A DNA stretch of 64,000 nt from assembly GCA_013824865.1 (NCBI GenBank), contig PNON01000003.1:35768-99767 (forward strand), written 5' to 3'. The notes beneath the pieces were generated by a model. The model was not told the origin of the DNA. It worked only from the letters and a program-made list of their open reading frames with translations, and searched no databases. This DNA comes from Anaerolinea sp. (GTDB lineage: Bacteria > Chloroflexota > Anaerolineae > Anaerolineales > Anaerolineaceae). Below are positions 44,773 to 54,002 of this stretch, one piece after another. A program made the position numbers and the translations under genes. How positions within the stretch are numbered: position 1 is the first letter of the stretch; the number at the start of each line of letters is the position of its first letter.

Positions 44773-44791
44773 AAAAGGAGGTGATCCCATA
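44773..44791 (+). other. Perfect extended Shine-Dalgarno followed by ATA
   Basis: AAAGGAGGTGATCC (44774-44787) is fully complementary to the conserved 3' end of 16S rRNA. The next codon at normal spacing is ATA (44789-44791), opening 16 sense codons. The next ATG is that of livK at 44869. It resembles the GAGGAGG-ATA at 43439-43456, and may be a translation stand-by site or a decayed start. Confidence 0.4.
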
Positions 44792-44868
44792 AGCAGTAAG
44801 AAGCAACAAAGTAACAAAACAATCGAAGATTTTTCTTAAAAACCTGAGGATATAAGGAGAGATAAATC

Positions 44869-46125
44869 ATGTTCAAACTAACCACAAAGATCATGTTTGT
44901 TGTAAGCAGTTTAATGATTGCTGCACTGCTGCTTGCCAGTTGTACTCCTGCTGCGCCTGCTGCCCCTGCAGAACCTGCTGCCCCTGCAGCGCCCGCAGAA
45001 CCGGCAGCACCCGCAGAGCCGGCAGCACCCGCAGAGCCGGCAGCACCCGCAGAGCCGGCGAAGCCAGCATCGATTCTGATTCCTTTTGTTGGACCACTGA
45101 CTGGCCCCGATGGTTTCGATGGACAAAACTCTGCTAAAGCAGCTGAATTAGCAGTCAAACTTGCCAATGATAAAGGTGGCGTATGTGGAGGCGTCAAGCT
45201 CGAGACAACCTCAAATGATACCAAAGCTGACCCAAAAGAAGGTGCTAATATTGCTACCCTGCTCTGCAGTACGCAAAATGTGCTTGCAGCGGTTGCTGAC
45301 TATAATAGTTCAGTTTGCCTGGCAGAAGCCCCTGTTTTTGGTGAATGCAAGATGTCTCAGGTCGTCTATTACTGTGCTGCTCCAGATATTGCCAAAAAAG
45401 GTGGCCCATTCACCTTCCGTATCTATCCACCAGGCGAAAACATGTCAATCTATCTGGCAGATTGGCTGGTCAACCAACTTGGCTACAAGAAAATTGCAAC
45501 TCTTTATGAGAACACTGACTATGGTTTAGGCTTGGAACAAGTGTTTGAAGCTAAAGTCAAGGAATTCGGTGGTGAGGTCGTTGTTGCAGAGGCAGTACTC
45601 AAGGATCAGACTGACTTGAGCGCGGTTGTATCCAAGATCAAAGATTCTAACCCCGATGCTGTGGTAGGAATGCTGCAGTATCAGGTAGCCGCGTTATTCT
45701 CAAAACAGGCTAAAGATATTGACTTCAACTTACCTCTTTATGGCTCAGATGGTTTGTTCTCACCTGAAATTATTAATCTAGGTGGAACCGCCGTCGAAGG
45801 TGCCCGAACAGTGGCTGCTTATATGCCCGACTCAACTAATCCGATCGTTGCTGATTTTGTCAAAGCCTTCCGGGCTGAGTTTGGCGAGGACCCGACCAAT
45901 GCTGCTGGTTATGCTTTTGATGCGACTAACATTGTTATTGCAGGTTTAGAGGCTACCAAATGCTCTGGTCGTGAAGCTTTGCAGCAGTGGTTGGCGGCAA
46001 ATGTTACCGAGTATAAGGGTGTTACTGGAACCATTGCCCTCGACGCAGAAGGCGAACGTATGTTCGCTCCGGGAATGTATACCCCTATTGAGATCAAAGA
46101 TGGCAAGTGGGTAGAAGTGAAATAA
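44869..46125 (+). CDS. Branched-chain-amino-acid-type ABC transporter substrate-binding lipoprotein
   Basis: 418 residues. Signal peptide with lipobox LASC (Cys25), then a Pro/Ala/Glu linker encoded by an 18-bp tandem repeat, and the Leu/Ile/Val-type periplasmic-binding fold (FVGPLTGPDGFDGQNSAKAAELAVKLAND). Six cysteines in the N-terminal half of the mature domain (VCGG, LLCS, SVCLAE, ECKM, YYCAA) are unusual for the family and may form disulfides. Substrate unknown: LivK homologues also bind urea, amides and ureido acids. Confidence 0.9.
   Translation: MFKLTTKIMFVVSSLMIAALLLASCTPAAPAAPAEPAAPAAPAEPAAPAEPAAPAEPAAPAEPAKPASILIPFVGPLTGPDGFDGQNSAKAAELAVKLANDKGGVCGGVKLETTSNDTKADPKEGANIATLLCSTQNVLAAVADYNSSVCLAEAPVFGECKMSQVVYYCAAPDIAKKGGPFTFRIYPPGENMSIYLADWLVNQLGYKKIATLYENTDYGLGLEQVFEAKVKEFGGEVVVAEAVLKDQTDLSAVVSKIKDSNPDAVVGMLQYQVAALFSKQAKDIDFNLPLYGSDGLFSPEIINLGGTAVEGARTVAAYMPDSTNPIVADFVKAFRAEFGEDPTNAAGYAFDATNIVIAGLEATKCSGREALQQWLAANVTEYKGVTGTIALDAEGERMFAPGMYTPIEIKDGKWVEVK
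44995..45060 (+). repeat. 18-bp in-frame tandem repeat in the lipoprotein linker
   Basis: About 3.7 copies of GCAGAGCCGGCAGCACCC (first copy with one change), encoding AEPAAP units in the linker that tethers the binding domain to the membrane. The length probably varies between strains. Confidence 0.85.
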
Positions 46126-46213
46126 GTGTAGATGGATTTTCTTGTGGGACTCCAATGCGGAATTGTGAGTACCCTTAGAACAATCCGTTCCAAAACACTA
46201 GGAAAATACAACT

Positions 46214-46246
46214 CCAGGGTGGTTCTCGTTGTGAGAACCACCCTGG
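46214..46246 (+). promoter_or_regulatory. 14-bp hairpin between livK-like and livH-like genes
   Basis: CCAGGGTGGTTCTC (46214-46227) and GAGAACCACCCTGG (46233-46246), a perfect stem with 5-base loop and no following T run. It most likely protects the lipoprotein message from 3' decay. Confidence 0.7.
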
Positions 46247-46331
46247 CTGGAGAAACCCGAAAGATAGGTAAAGAATGACATTTCAAAATTCTTATATGGG
46301 TAACTATCCATACAATGAGTGGAGGTAATTT

Positions 46332-47240
46332 ATGTCCCAGTCTTTTATTATCCAACAACTCATTAGCGGCATTGCAATCGGGATAGTATACTCTCTTATC
46401 GCTATTGGCTATTCAATGGTTTATGGCATTCTAAAATTTATCAATTTTGGACATGGCGCAGTCTACATGTTTGGCACTTATGTCAGCTATTTTGTTTGGT
46501 TATTTTTAATAAATACAGCAGGGTGGGGGGTTTGGCCGAGTTTTTTGCTTGCAATTTTGATATCCATGGTCATAACGGCATGTTTTGGAATGTTAATGGA
46601 GAGGGTTGCCTACCGTCCGACACGCGGTAAGAGCCGTCTTACGACCTTTATGAGTTCTGTGGGAATGGCTTTATTGGTTACATATACAATGGAATTCTTG
46701 GTTGGACCACAACCCAGACCAACACCAGAATTATTTCCAGGGGTAAAAATTCATATTGGAGGGGCAATTCTCACTGGTCAGCAGATCTTCATGAGTGTAA
46801 CTGGATTAGTTTTGCTTATCCTCCTCCAATTATTTGTCACCCGAACCCGTCAAGGAAAAGCTATTCGTGCGTGTTCCGAAGATATGGGAGCTGCCTTCTT
46901 GATGGGTATAGATGTGAACCGTTCAGTTTCAACTACGTTTGCTATAGGTTCTGCAATGGCTGCCGTAGCTGGTACTTTGGTCGGCATCTATTACAGTGCG
47001 GTTTACCCAACCATGGGATGGTTGGCTGGTCTGAAGGGTTTTATCTGTGCAGTAACTGGTGGAATTGGAAGCATCCCTGGAGCTATGCTGGGAGGAATGT
47101 TGCTTGGCATGGGTGAGAATCTGGGAGCAGGTTTGTTGTCATCAGGTTACCGGGATGCAATTGCATTTACTATTCTCATTCTTGTCATGATCTTCAGGCC
47201 AACAGGTATTATTGCCCGCGAACAAAAGAGCTCACTTTAG
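46332..47240 (+). CDS. livH: Liv-type ABC transporter permease (LivH)
   Basis: 302 residues, about eight membrane helices; IAIGIVYSLIAIGYSMVYGILKFINFGHG at the start is the LivH signature, and the C-terminus has GGIGSIPGAMLGGMLLGMGE. First membrane component of the second importer; spacing of 14 bases to livM. Confidence 0.93.
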   Translation: MSQSFIIQQLISGIAIGIVYSLIAIGYSMVYGILKFINFGHGAVYMFGTYVSYFVWLFLINTAGWGVWPSFLLAILISMVITACFGMLMERVAYRPTRGKSRLTTFMSSVGMALLVTYTMEFLVGPQPRPTPELFPGVKIHIGGAILTGQQIFMSVTGLVLLILLQLFVTRTRQGKAIRACSEDMGAAFLMGIDVNRSVSTTFAIGSAMAAVAGTLVGIYYSAVYPTMGWLAGLKGFICAVTGGIGSIPGAMLGGMLLGMGENLGAGLLSSGYRDAIAFTILILVMIFRPTGIIAREQKSSL

Positions 47241-47254
47241 GAAAGGAGATAATA

Positions 47255-48280
47255 ATGAATTGGTTTCCTCGGAAAGTCAACTTGAAGTATATATTATTCT
47301 TTGTTGCCCTATTAATTCCGCTAATTGTACGAGCACCTTTTGTTTTGCACGTCATTATTCTGCTGGGAATCTATGTGATCCTTACTGATGCCCTCAATTT
47401 TGTGACAGGTTTTGCTGGTCAACTTGCGTTGGGTATTTCAGCATTTGTTACTATCGGCGGATACACCGGCGCATTGTTAATGCTTAATAACAATTGGTCT
47501 TTCTGGATGGCCCTCCTGGCTGGCGGTGTGGTAGGATTTCTTTCTGGTTTGATTTTGGGTATGTTGTCGTTGCGACTGCGTGGTGATTATCTAGGAATGG
47601 TTACCCTGGGTTTTTCAGAGATAATTAGGATTTTAGCTATCAACCTTGTAAATGTAACCAGAGGACCCATGGGATTACCTGGAATTCCGCGACCTCACAT
47701 CTTTGGCTACACGTTTAAGGGTGATATTCCTTACTACTTTCTACTTTTAATTCTGATTATTTTCACACACTTAACCATAGAGAGGATGTTATTCTCCAGG
47801 TTTGGTAGAGCATGTCTAGCTATTCGGGACGATGAATCCGCTGCGGCTGCCATGGGTGTGGAGGCTTACCAATATAAGGTATTGGCTTTTTGCATATCTT
47901 CAGCTTATGCAGGCCTTGCTGGTGTATTTTATGCCTCGTGGACGACCTTGTTTAGCCCGGATTCTTTTCAACTTGTGGATTCCATTATGATTTCAGTTAT
48001 GAATACCCTGGGAGGCATCGGCAGTTTGTTGGGTACCTTCCCTGGTGCAATTGCAATTGGTTCTCTCCCTGAAATATTTCGCCCCTTTACAACAGGTGCG
48101 GGTGTCGCAAGTCTTCGTTTGGCCTTGGTTGGTCTGATCATGGTCGTTTTCTTGATCATCCGCCCCCAAGGGATAGCCGGAATGTCGATCGATCCTGTCT
48201 ATATCTCACTTGAACCTATCAGAAGATTGTTTTTTCGTGATAAGGATAAAGCCCTGGAAAACAAGGATGAAATGCAATGA
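47255..48280 (+). CDS. livM: Liv-type ABC transporter permease (LivM)
   Basis: 341 residues with about nine helices; the GFAGQLALGISAFVTIGGY and GGIGSLLGTFPGAIAIG segments are typical. The last codons overlap livG by 4 bases. Confidence 0.92.
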   Translation: MNWFPRKVNLKYILFFVALLIPLIVRAPFVLHVIILLGIYVILTDALNFVTGFAGQLALGISAFVTIGGYTGALLMLNNNWSFWMALLAGGVVGFLSGLILGMLSLRLRGDYLGMVTLGFSEIIRILAINLVNVTRGPMGLPGIPRPHIFGYTFKGDIPYYFLLLILIIFTHLTIERMLFSRFGRACLAIRDDESAAAAMGVEAYQYKVLAFCISSAYAGLAGVFYASWTTLFSPDSFQLVDSIMISVMNTLGGIGSLLGTFPGAIAIGSLPEIFRPFTTGAGVASLRLALVGLIMVVFLIIRPQGIAGMSIDPVYISLEPIRRLFFRDKDKALENKDEMQ

Positions 48281-49068
48281 AAGAGTTACTAAGGACAGAA
48301 CATGTTACCAAAGCATTTGGTGGACTGGTTGCTGTGAATGATGTAGATGTTATGATTGAAGAAGGCAAAATTTTGGCTTTGATCGGGCCGAATGGTGCTG
48401 GAAAGACTACATTGTTTAACTGTCTCACAGGTGTATACCCCATCACAAGCGGAGAGATATTCTTTAAAGGGGAGCGGATAACCAATCTGAAACAACATTT
48501 GATTGTTCGGAAGGGTTTATGTCGCACATTCCAAGAGTTGCGCATCTTTAAGAATTTATCTGTGCTACAAAATGTCTTGATTGGAATGCATACCCGTTCA
48601 AATGGCAATGTGATTGATGCGATATTAAATCTCCCCAGCACGAAAGCTGAGGAAAAACGAGCGAAAGAAAAAGCACTCCACTATCTGGATTTGTTGGGGT
48701 TAGCGGACAGAGCCGATGTAAAAGCCATTAGTTTACCCTATGCGGACCAACGCCGTGTCGAAGTTGCGCGAGCACTGGCTGCAGAGCCGGAATTATTACT
48801 TCTAGATGAGCCTGCTGCGGGAATGAATGTTAGCGAATCACATACACTCACGGATTTTATAAAGTGGCTGAATGTCGAAATGAAAAAAACCATTTTACTG
48901 ATAGAACACAACATGCGCGTGGTCATGCCCGTTGCAGATAATGTGGTTGTCCTCAATATGGGCAAAAAAATAGCTGAAGGGAAACCTTCCACGATACAGC
49001 ATTCTAATGAAGTAATTGAAGCATACCTGGGTAGAGAATATCTTGCCCAAGAGCTCGGAGATAAGTAG
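48277..49068 (+). CDS. livG: Liv-type ABC transporter ATPase (LivG)
   Basis: 263 residues. Walker A GPNGAGKTTLFN; ABC signature LPYADQRRVEVARAL, a form common in LivG; Walker B LLLLDEPAAGMN; then the LivG-specific extra C-terminal segment. Followed after two bases by livF. Confidence 0.94.
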   Translation: MKELLRTEHVTKAFGGLVAVNDVDVMIEEGKILALIGPNGAGKTTLFNCLTGVYPITSGEIFFKGERITNLKQHLIVRKGLCRTFQELRIFKNLSVLQNVLIGMHTRSNGNVIDAILNLPSTKAEEKRAKEKALHYLDLLGLADRADVKAISLPYADQRRVEVARALAAEPELLLLDEPAAGMNVSESHTLTDFIKWLNVEMKKTILLIEHNMRVVMPVADNVVVLNMGKKIAEGKPSTIQHSNEVIEAYLGREYLAQELGDK

Positions 49069-49070
49069 AT

Positions 49071-49775
49071 ATGCTAAAAATAACAGATTTGGTTGTCGCT
49101 TATGGTGCCATAAAGGCACTGCATGGAGTTTCTCTTGAGGTTAGAGAGGGTGAGATTGTGGCTATCATTGGCAGTAATGGCGCCGGGAAAAGCACACTCC
49201 TGAATACGATATCTGGCTTATTGCGCCCGAAAAGCGGCACAATTTTCAATGATGATGTTCCCCTACACAAGACAGCGCCAAACAAGATTGTTGCCATGGG
49301 AATCTGCCAAGTACCTGAAGGACGACGCATTTTTTCCAGCTTGTCAGTACGGGATAATCTTGAGATGGGCGCCATTCTTCCTGAGAATTGGAAGACATTC
49401 GACCGGAATCTTGAGCGAGTTCATAAGCTATTTCCACGCCTGAGAGAACGGGAAAATCAGACAGGAGGTACTTTAAGCGGAGGAGAGCAACAGATGCTAG
49501 CAATCGGAAGGGCTTTAATGGCAAATCCAAAATTGCTGATGCTTGACGAACCATCACTGGGTCTGGCGCCGGTTATTATTGAAGAAGTGTATAAGGTCAT
49601 CAGAGAAATTCAGAAATCGGGCACGTCGATCTTACTGGTTGAACAGAATGCATTTCAAGCATTAAAAGTAGCTGACCGCGGATACGTGATCGAGACGGGA
49701 AATGTTATGGTTGAAGATACAGCTTCCAGATTACTCACCAACGATGAGGTTAAGAAAGCCTATCTGGGTGGATGA
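49071..49775 (+). CDS. livF: Liv-type ABC transporter ATPase (LivF)
   Basis: 234 residues. Walker A GSNGAGKSTLLN, signature LSGGEQQMLAIGRAL, Walker B LLMLDEPSLGLAP, normal length. Completes a full Liv importer placed between amidinotransferase 2 and ornithine carbamoyltransferase. Confidence 0.94.
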   Translation: MLKITDLVVAYGAIKALHGVSLEVREGEIVAIIGSNGAGKSTLLNTISGLLRPKSGTIFNDDVPLHKTAPNKIVAMGICQVPEGRRIFSSLSVRDNLEMGAILPENWKTFDRNLERVHKLFPRLRERENQTGGTLSGGEQQMLAIGRALMANPKLLMLDEPSLGLAPVIIEEVYKVIREIQKSGTSILLVEQNAFQALKVADRGYVIETGNVMVEDTASRLLTNDEVKKAYLGG

Positions 49776-49834
49776 TTCTGCTCAGTATTTGTGCCTAAAG
49801 AATAAACATAAACTAACAAAAAAGGAGTATTGCA

Positions 49835-50836
49835 ATGGCATTCAATCTTAGAAATCGGCATTTCCTGAAAGAACTGGATTTTACACCCGATGAGCTGCAA
49901 TTCTTATTGAAACTCTCAGCTGATCTAAAAGCTGCCAAGTATGGTGGTTACGAAGAACAACGTCTCAAAGGGAAGAATATCGCCCTCATCTTCGAAAAAG
50001 CCTCCACACGGACCCGGTGTGCTTTTGAAGTGGCTGCCTATGATCAAGGTGCCCATGTCACTTACCTTGATCCAACTGGATCTCAGTTGGGCAATAAAGA
50101 ATCTCTCAAGGATACTGCCAGAGTTTTGGGCAGAATGTATGATGGCATCGAATATCGTGGATTTGGACAGGATCGCGTTGAATTGCTGGCTAAATATGCA
50201 GGCGTCCCAGTCTGGAATGGGCTGACTAATGAATTCCACCCCACTCAGATTCTTGCTGATCTATTGACCATGTCTGAGCATTGTGATAAACCTTTCCGCC
50301 AGGTAAAGCTGGCTTACCTGGGCGATGCCCGCTATAACATGGGTAACTCCCTGCTGATAGGTGCAGCCAAGATGGGCATGGATTTCCGCATTGTTGCTCC
50401 CAAATCGGTGCAACCGGATCCCGCACTGGTGGCTACTGCAAGAGATATTGCCAAAGAAACCGGCGCAAAGATTACATTGACAGAGGACGTAGACACCGGT
50501 GTAAAAGACTGCGATTTTATTGAAACAGATGTTTGGGTTTCGATGGGTGAAGCAGCCAATGTATGGGAAGAGCGCATTAAGCTGCTAAACCCATACCAAG
50601 TCAATGCTGAAGTAATGAAAAAAACCGGGAATCCTCAGGTTAAATTTCTGCACTGTTTGCCAGCCTTCCACAACCGTGAAACAAAAATTGGCGAGGATAT
50701 ATTTGCAAAATTCGGTCTGGAATCAATGGAAGTCACAGAAGAGGTCTTTGAGTCATCCGCTTCAGTTGTCTTTGACGAAGCTGAGAACCGGATCCATACG
50801 ATCAAGGCAGTTATGGTAGCCACTCTGGGCTGCTGA
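49835..50836 (+). CDS. argF: Ornithine carbamoyltransferase
   Basis: 333 residues. STRTRCAFE binds carbamoyl phosphate, FHPTQ and HCLPAFH are intact, and the ornithine-binding DVWVSMGE motif is canonical, so this is a true ornithine/citrulline enzyme. The 333-residue length and the neighbourhood of importers and guanidino enzymes suggest the catabolic direction (citrulline to ornithine and carbamoyl phosphate). AAAGGAG ribosome site. Confidence 0.93.
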   Translation: MAFNLRNRHFLKELDFTPDELQFLLKLSADLKAAKYGGYEEQRLKGKNIALIFEKASTRTRCAFEVAAYDQGAHVTYLDPTGSQLGNKESLKDTARVLGRMYDGIEYRGFGQDRVELLAKYAGVPVWNGLTNEFHPTQILADLLTMSEHCDKPFRQVKLAYLGDARYNMGNSLLIGAAKMGMDFRIVAPKSVQPDPALVATARDIAKETGAKITLTEDVDTGVKDCDFIETDVWVSMGEAANVWEERIKLLNPYQVNAEVMKKTGNPQVKFLHCLPAFHNRETKIGEDIFAKFGLESMEVTEEVFESSASVVFDEAENRIHTIKAVMVATLGC

Positions 50837-50897
50837 CTCAAGCATATCTTAATTGTGAAATTACCAATATCAACATATCAAATCTTTCGGAGGATAA

Positions 50898-52238
50898 ATG
50901 AATAAGAGAAAAGTTATTATAATCGGCGCGGCTGGAAGAGATTTCCACAATTTCAATACACACTACCGGAACGATGATGCTTTTGAAGTAGTTGCCTTCA
51001 CTGCTGCCCAAATTCCGGATATCGCTGGGCGATCCTATCCCGGGGAGTTGGCTGGCAATCTTTATCCGAAAGGCATCCCGATTTATGATGAGCAGGATCT
51101 GCCAAAATTGATTAAGGAATTAAAGGCAGATGAGTGTGTCTTCTCCTATAGTGATGTCACCTATCAGAAGGTTATGGGGATGGGAGCAATTGTTGAAGCA
51201 GCGGGAGCCAGCTTTACCATGCTGGGTCCAAAAGACACCCGGTTAAAGAGCACCAAGCCGGTTATATCTGTTTGCGCAGTTCGAACAGGTTGTGGTAAAA
51301 GCCAGACTTCCCGTCGTGTAATAGAGATATTGATGTCTAAGGGATTAAAAGTTGTCGCTGTTCGCCATCCCATGCCTTATGGTGACCTTGTCGCCCAGAA
51401 AGTCCAGCGCTACGCAGAAATTTCAGATCTTGCTAAGAACAAGTGCACTGTTGAGGAAATGGAGGAATATGAGCCACATGTAGCGCGTGGCAATGTCATA
51501 TATGCAGGCGTAGATTACGAGGCTATTCTAAGGGCTGCTGAGAAAGATCCAAAGGGTTGTGATGTGATTCTATGGGATGGTGGCAACAACGACTTCTCGT
51601 TTTATCAACCTGATCTGCAAATCACAGTTGTGGATCCTCACCGCCCGGGTCATGAGCTTTCCTACTACCCAGGAGAAATTTCCCTCAGGATGGCTGATAT
51701 CGTCGTGATCAACAAGATGGACAGCGCGGACGCCGCAGGCATTCAAACAGTACGAAAGAACATAGCTGCAGTGAATCCAGGTGCAACAGTGATAGATGCT
51801 GCTTCCACCCTGGATGTTGATCATCCAGAAGTCATCAAGGGAAAACGAGTTTTGGCTATTGAAGATGGACCTACCCTCACGCATGGCGAGATGACGATTG
51901 GGGCGGCTGTTGTTGCCGCACAGAAGTTTGGCGCGACCGGATTTGTTGACCCACGTCCATTTACTGTAGGGAGACTCAAAGAAACTTTCAATACCTATCC
52001 GAATATTGGTGTACTTTTACCAGCCATGGGCTATGGCGAACAGCAGTTGAAAGATCTTGAAACTACTATTAATAATACAGACTGTGACTCAGTCGTTATT
52101 GGAACACCGATTGACCTGAGCCGTATCATCAAGATCAATAAACCGTTTACTCGTGTCTTCTATAATTTACAGGAGATCGGCCGACCAAATTTCGATGGGA
52201 TCCTGGAAGACTTTATAAAGAAATTCCAATTAGGCTAA
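50898..52238 (+). CDS. Cyclic 2,3-diphosphoglycerate synthetase-like P-loop protein
   Basis: 446 residues. N-terminal Rossmann-like GAAGRDFHNFNTHYR; a P-loop in VRTGCGKSQTSRRV near residue 135; VVDPHRPGHE; and an NKMD guanine-type motif near residue 275. It resembles archaeal cyclic 2,3-diphosphoglycerate synthetase, but bacterial homologues often sit next to carbamoyltransferase or carbamate kinase genes and have no proven role. Here it is the last gene after argF, followed by a terminator. Confidence 0.78.
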   Translation: MNKRKVIIIGAAGRDFHNFNTHYRNDDAFEVVAFTAAQIPDIAGRSYPGELAGNLYPKGIPIYDEQDLPKLIKELKADECVFSYSDVTYQKVMGMGAIVEAAGASFTMLGPKDTRLKSTKPVISVCAVRTGCGKSQTSRRVIEILMSKGLKVVAVRHPMPYGDLVAQKVQRYAEISDLAKNKCTVEEMEEYEPHVARGNVIYAGVDYEAILRAAEKDPKGCDVILWDGGNNDFSFYQPDLQITVVDPHRPGHELSYYPGEISLRMADIVVINKMDSADAAGIQTVRKNIAAVNPGATVIDAASTLDVDHPEVIKGKRVLAIEDGPTLTHGEMTIGAAVVAAQKFGATGFVDPRPFTVGRLKETFNTYPNIGVLLPAMGYGEQQLKDLETTINNTDCDSVVIGTPIDLSRIIKINKPFTRVFYNLQEIGRPNFDGILEDFIKKFQLG

Positions 52239-52246
52239 AACCATTC

Positions 52247-52281
52247 TAGAGCCTCTCTATATACTTATTAGGGAGGCTCTA
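52247..52281 (+). terminator. Terminator of the liv-argF operon
   Basis: TAGAGCCTCTC (52247-52257) pairs with GGGAGGCTCTA (52271-52281, one G-T), then TTTATT. Confidence 0.85.
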
Positions 52282-52315
52282 TTTATTAACAGTAATTCAT
52301 GATAAATTGATTTGT

Positions 52316-52626
52316 CAGATCGGAAGCCTGGACGAAATGATTATCCGATTCGGTGAACGAGTCCAGGACTGGTGCCCTTTCGAGGAAGTCGGTGATTACT
52401 CTACACAATTCCCAGTTGGTTCAACAGACATCAAAGGTCATTGTGTCTGAGATTGGCATGGATATGAGCCAATTTGAAAACGCCAATCACCTTACAGTCG
52501 GGGATGGTGTAACTCTTGGAACCCTTGAAAGCACCGGGAAATACTTTTTTGGTAAACCAGACTAGGATACAAAGCCCTCGGCGTGGCACTCATTCAAACT
52601 GCCATGCAAGTGCCTACATGAAGAAC
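52316..52626 (+). mobile_element. Decayed IS110-type transposase C-terminus
   Basis: Fragments in two frames spell the IS110 C-terminal domain. One frame reads QIGSLDEMIIRFGERV-x-PFEE; another reads KVIVSEIGMDMSQFENANHL and LESTGKYFFGK, matching the family's VIVAEIG-DMSRF-AHLASW and NESAGKR pattern; the end recalls LRRALVQ. Frameshifts and stops separate the pieces; no complete element or ends remain. Confidence 0.65.
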
Positions 52627-52630
52627 ACAC

Positions 52631-54001
52631 TTACCAGAATCGTATTTTTCGCCGATCTATCAGAATAAACATAAGATCATTTACATTCGTCCCAGTTGGC
52701 CCAGTGTAAACCAGGTCGTCAGCTGCCTTAAGAAGTACTGTGGAGGCGTGGTTTTTTAGACACTCTTCTGCTTCGAAACCGAGCTCCTTCGCGCGTGCTA
52801 CAGTCCACCCATCGACAATTGCTCCGCTGAAAACAGTTGGGCCATCCGTTCCATCCATATCGATCGAAGCGGCAACTATTCCGTCATGGCCCTGGATAGC
52901 CAGCGCTGCTGTCAGGGCAAATTCCTGGTTGGGTCCTCCTTTCCCATGCGAACCCGCGATTGTCACGATTGTTTCCCCTCTTCCAACCAGTATAAATGGT
53001 TTATTTCCTCTGATTTCTTTAAACTTACTTTCCGCTCGTTCAACAATGGCCCGCGCTTGGACGCAACTTTCCCCTTCAATTTCCTTTGGGATTAGGGTTG
53101 CATCATATCCGAGCTCTATACAACGATTCACTGCGCCTTTAAAAGCGGCGTCGCCAGCTACAAGGACAAACGGATGAAATTGACAATCAAATGATTTCGG
53201 GCTTTCTATCTCGATGCCTCGTTTTAAATACTCACGGATAGCATGGGGCAGTTGATCCCATAGGCGGTATTTATCAAGAGTATTCCATGCATCAATATAG
53301 CTGGACGTGTCAGGCACGGTTGGATCGGTAATGTAATCGAGTGGATCCCCTACTACATCTGAAACGGTCAGGATCACCAGCTCTGCCGGAAAAACTTCCA
53401 GAGCCAAGCGGCCCCCTTTTATTAGTGATACGTGTTTGCGGACAGCGTTAATTTCTCGGATTGAAGCCCCACTTTTCAATAACACTTCATTTAGGCATTG
53501 CTTATCTGACAGAGAGACCCCATCGGGGGGCAAGACAGCCAAGGCTGAACTGCCTCCGGTAATTGCTGAGATGACCAGATCATGCTTTCCGGCTTTGCGG
53601 GCTAGCTCGACTAGCTCCCACGCACCCTGCAGGCTGGTTTCATCCGGGACAGGATGCGAGGCATAAACCACCCGGATCCTTTTCAAATGATTGCTTTCAC
53701 CTCTTTTTAAGATTACAACTCCATCTGTGATGTGGTCTCCTAATATTTCTTCGAGAGCCAGAGCGATGCCCTGGGTTGCTTTGCCGGCGCCCAAAATAAA
53801 GACATTTTTCCATATGCGCAAGTCATAATTCAACGTCCCGATCTGGAGTAGATTCCCCTCCAGATGCACACGTTTCCTGGTTTCTTCATATGGGTCGGCT
53901 GCTCGGATGGCATGCTCGATGATATCAACAGCGTCAGCTCGCAATTGAGATGGTCCATGATCGATCAAACAAGACCGGTTGAGAACCTCATGGGAAATCA
54001 T
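52631..54001 (-). CDS. Glycerate 2-kinase (MOFRL family)
   Basis: About 456 residues. GAGKATQGIALALEE, the ITGGSSALAVLPPDGVSL stretch and the C-terminal MOFRL-type TGPTGTNVNDLMFILI are characteristic of the GckA/TtuD kinases, which make 2-phosphoglycerate from glycerate. I prefer the start at 54001 (M-I-S-H-E-V-L), one base past the enolase stop and matching the family N-terminus; starts at 54037 or 54046 would lie inside enolase. Product feeds the adjacent enolase and the pyruvate kinase beyond. Confidence 0.85.
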   Translation of the reverse strand: MISHEVLNRSCLIDHGPSQLRADAVDIIEHAIRAADPYEETRKRVHLEGNLLQIGTLNYDLRIWKNVFILGAGKATQGIALALEEILGDHITDGVVILKRGESNHLKRIRVVYASHPVPDETSLQGAWELVELARKAGKHDLVISAITGGSSALAVLPPDGVSLSDKQCLNEVLLKSGASIREINAVRKHVSLIKGGRLALEVFPAELVILTVSDVVGDPLDYITDPTVPDTSSYIDAWNTLDKYRLWDQLPHAIREYLKRGIEIESPKSFDCQFHPFVLVAGDAAFKGAVNRCIELGYDATLIPKEIEGESCVQARAIVERAESKFKEIRGNKPFILVGRGETIVTIAGSHGKGGPNQEFALTAALAIQGHDGIVAASIDMDGTDGPTVFSGAIVDGWTVARAKELGFEAEECLKNHASTVLLKAADDLVYTGPTGTNVNDLMFILIDRRKIRFW

Positions 54002-54002
54002 C

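Noticed and set aside
44891..45137. Cysteine/arginine-rich frames opposite and beside the livK linker
   Set aside because: They are products of the 18-bp repeat read in other frames.
52353..52565. 70-codon frame as an independent small gene
   Set aside because: Its text matches part of the IS110 transposase C-terminus and continues in another frame upstream, so it is a remnant.
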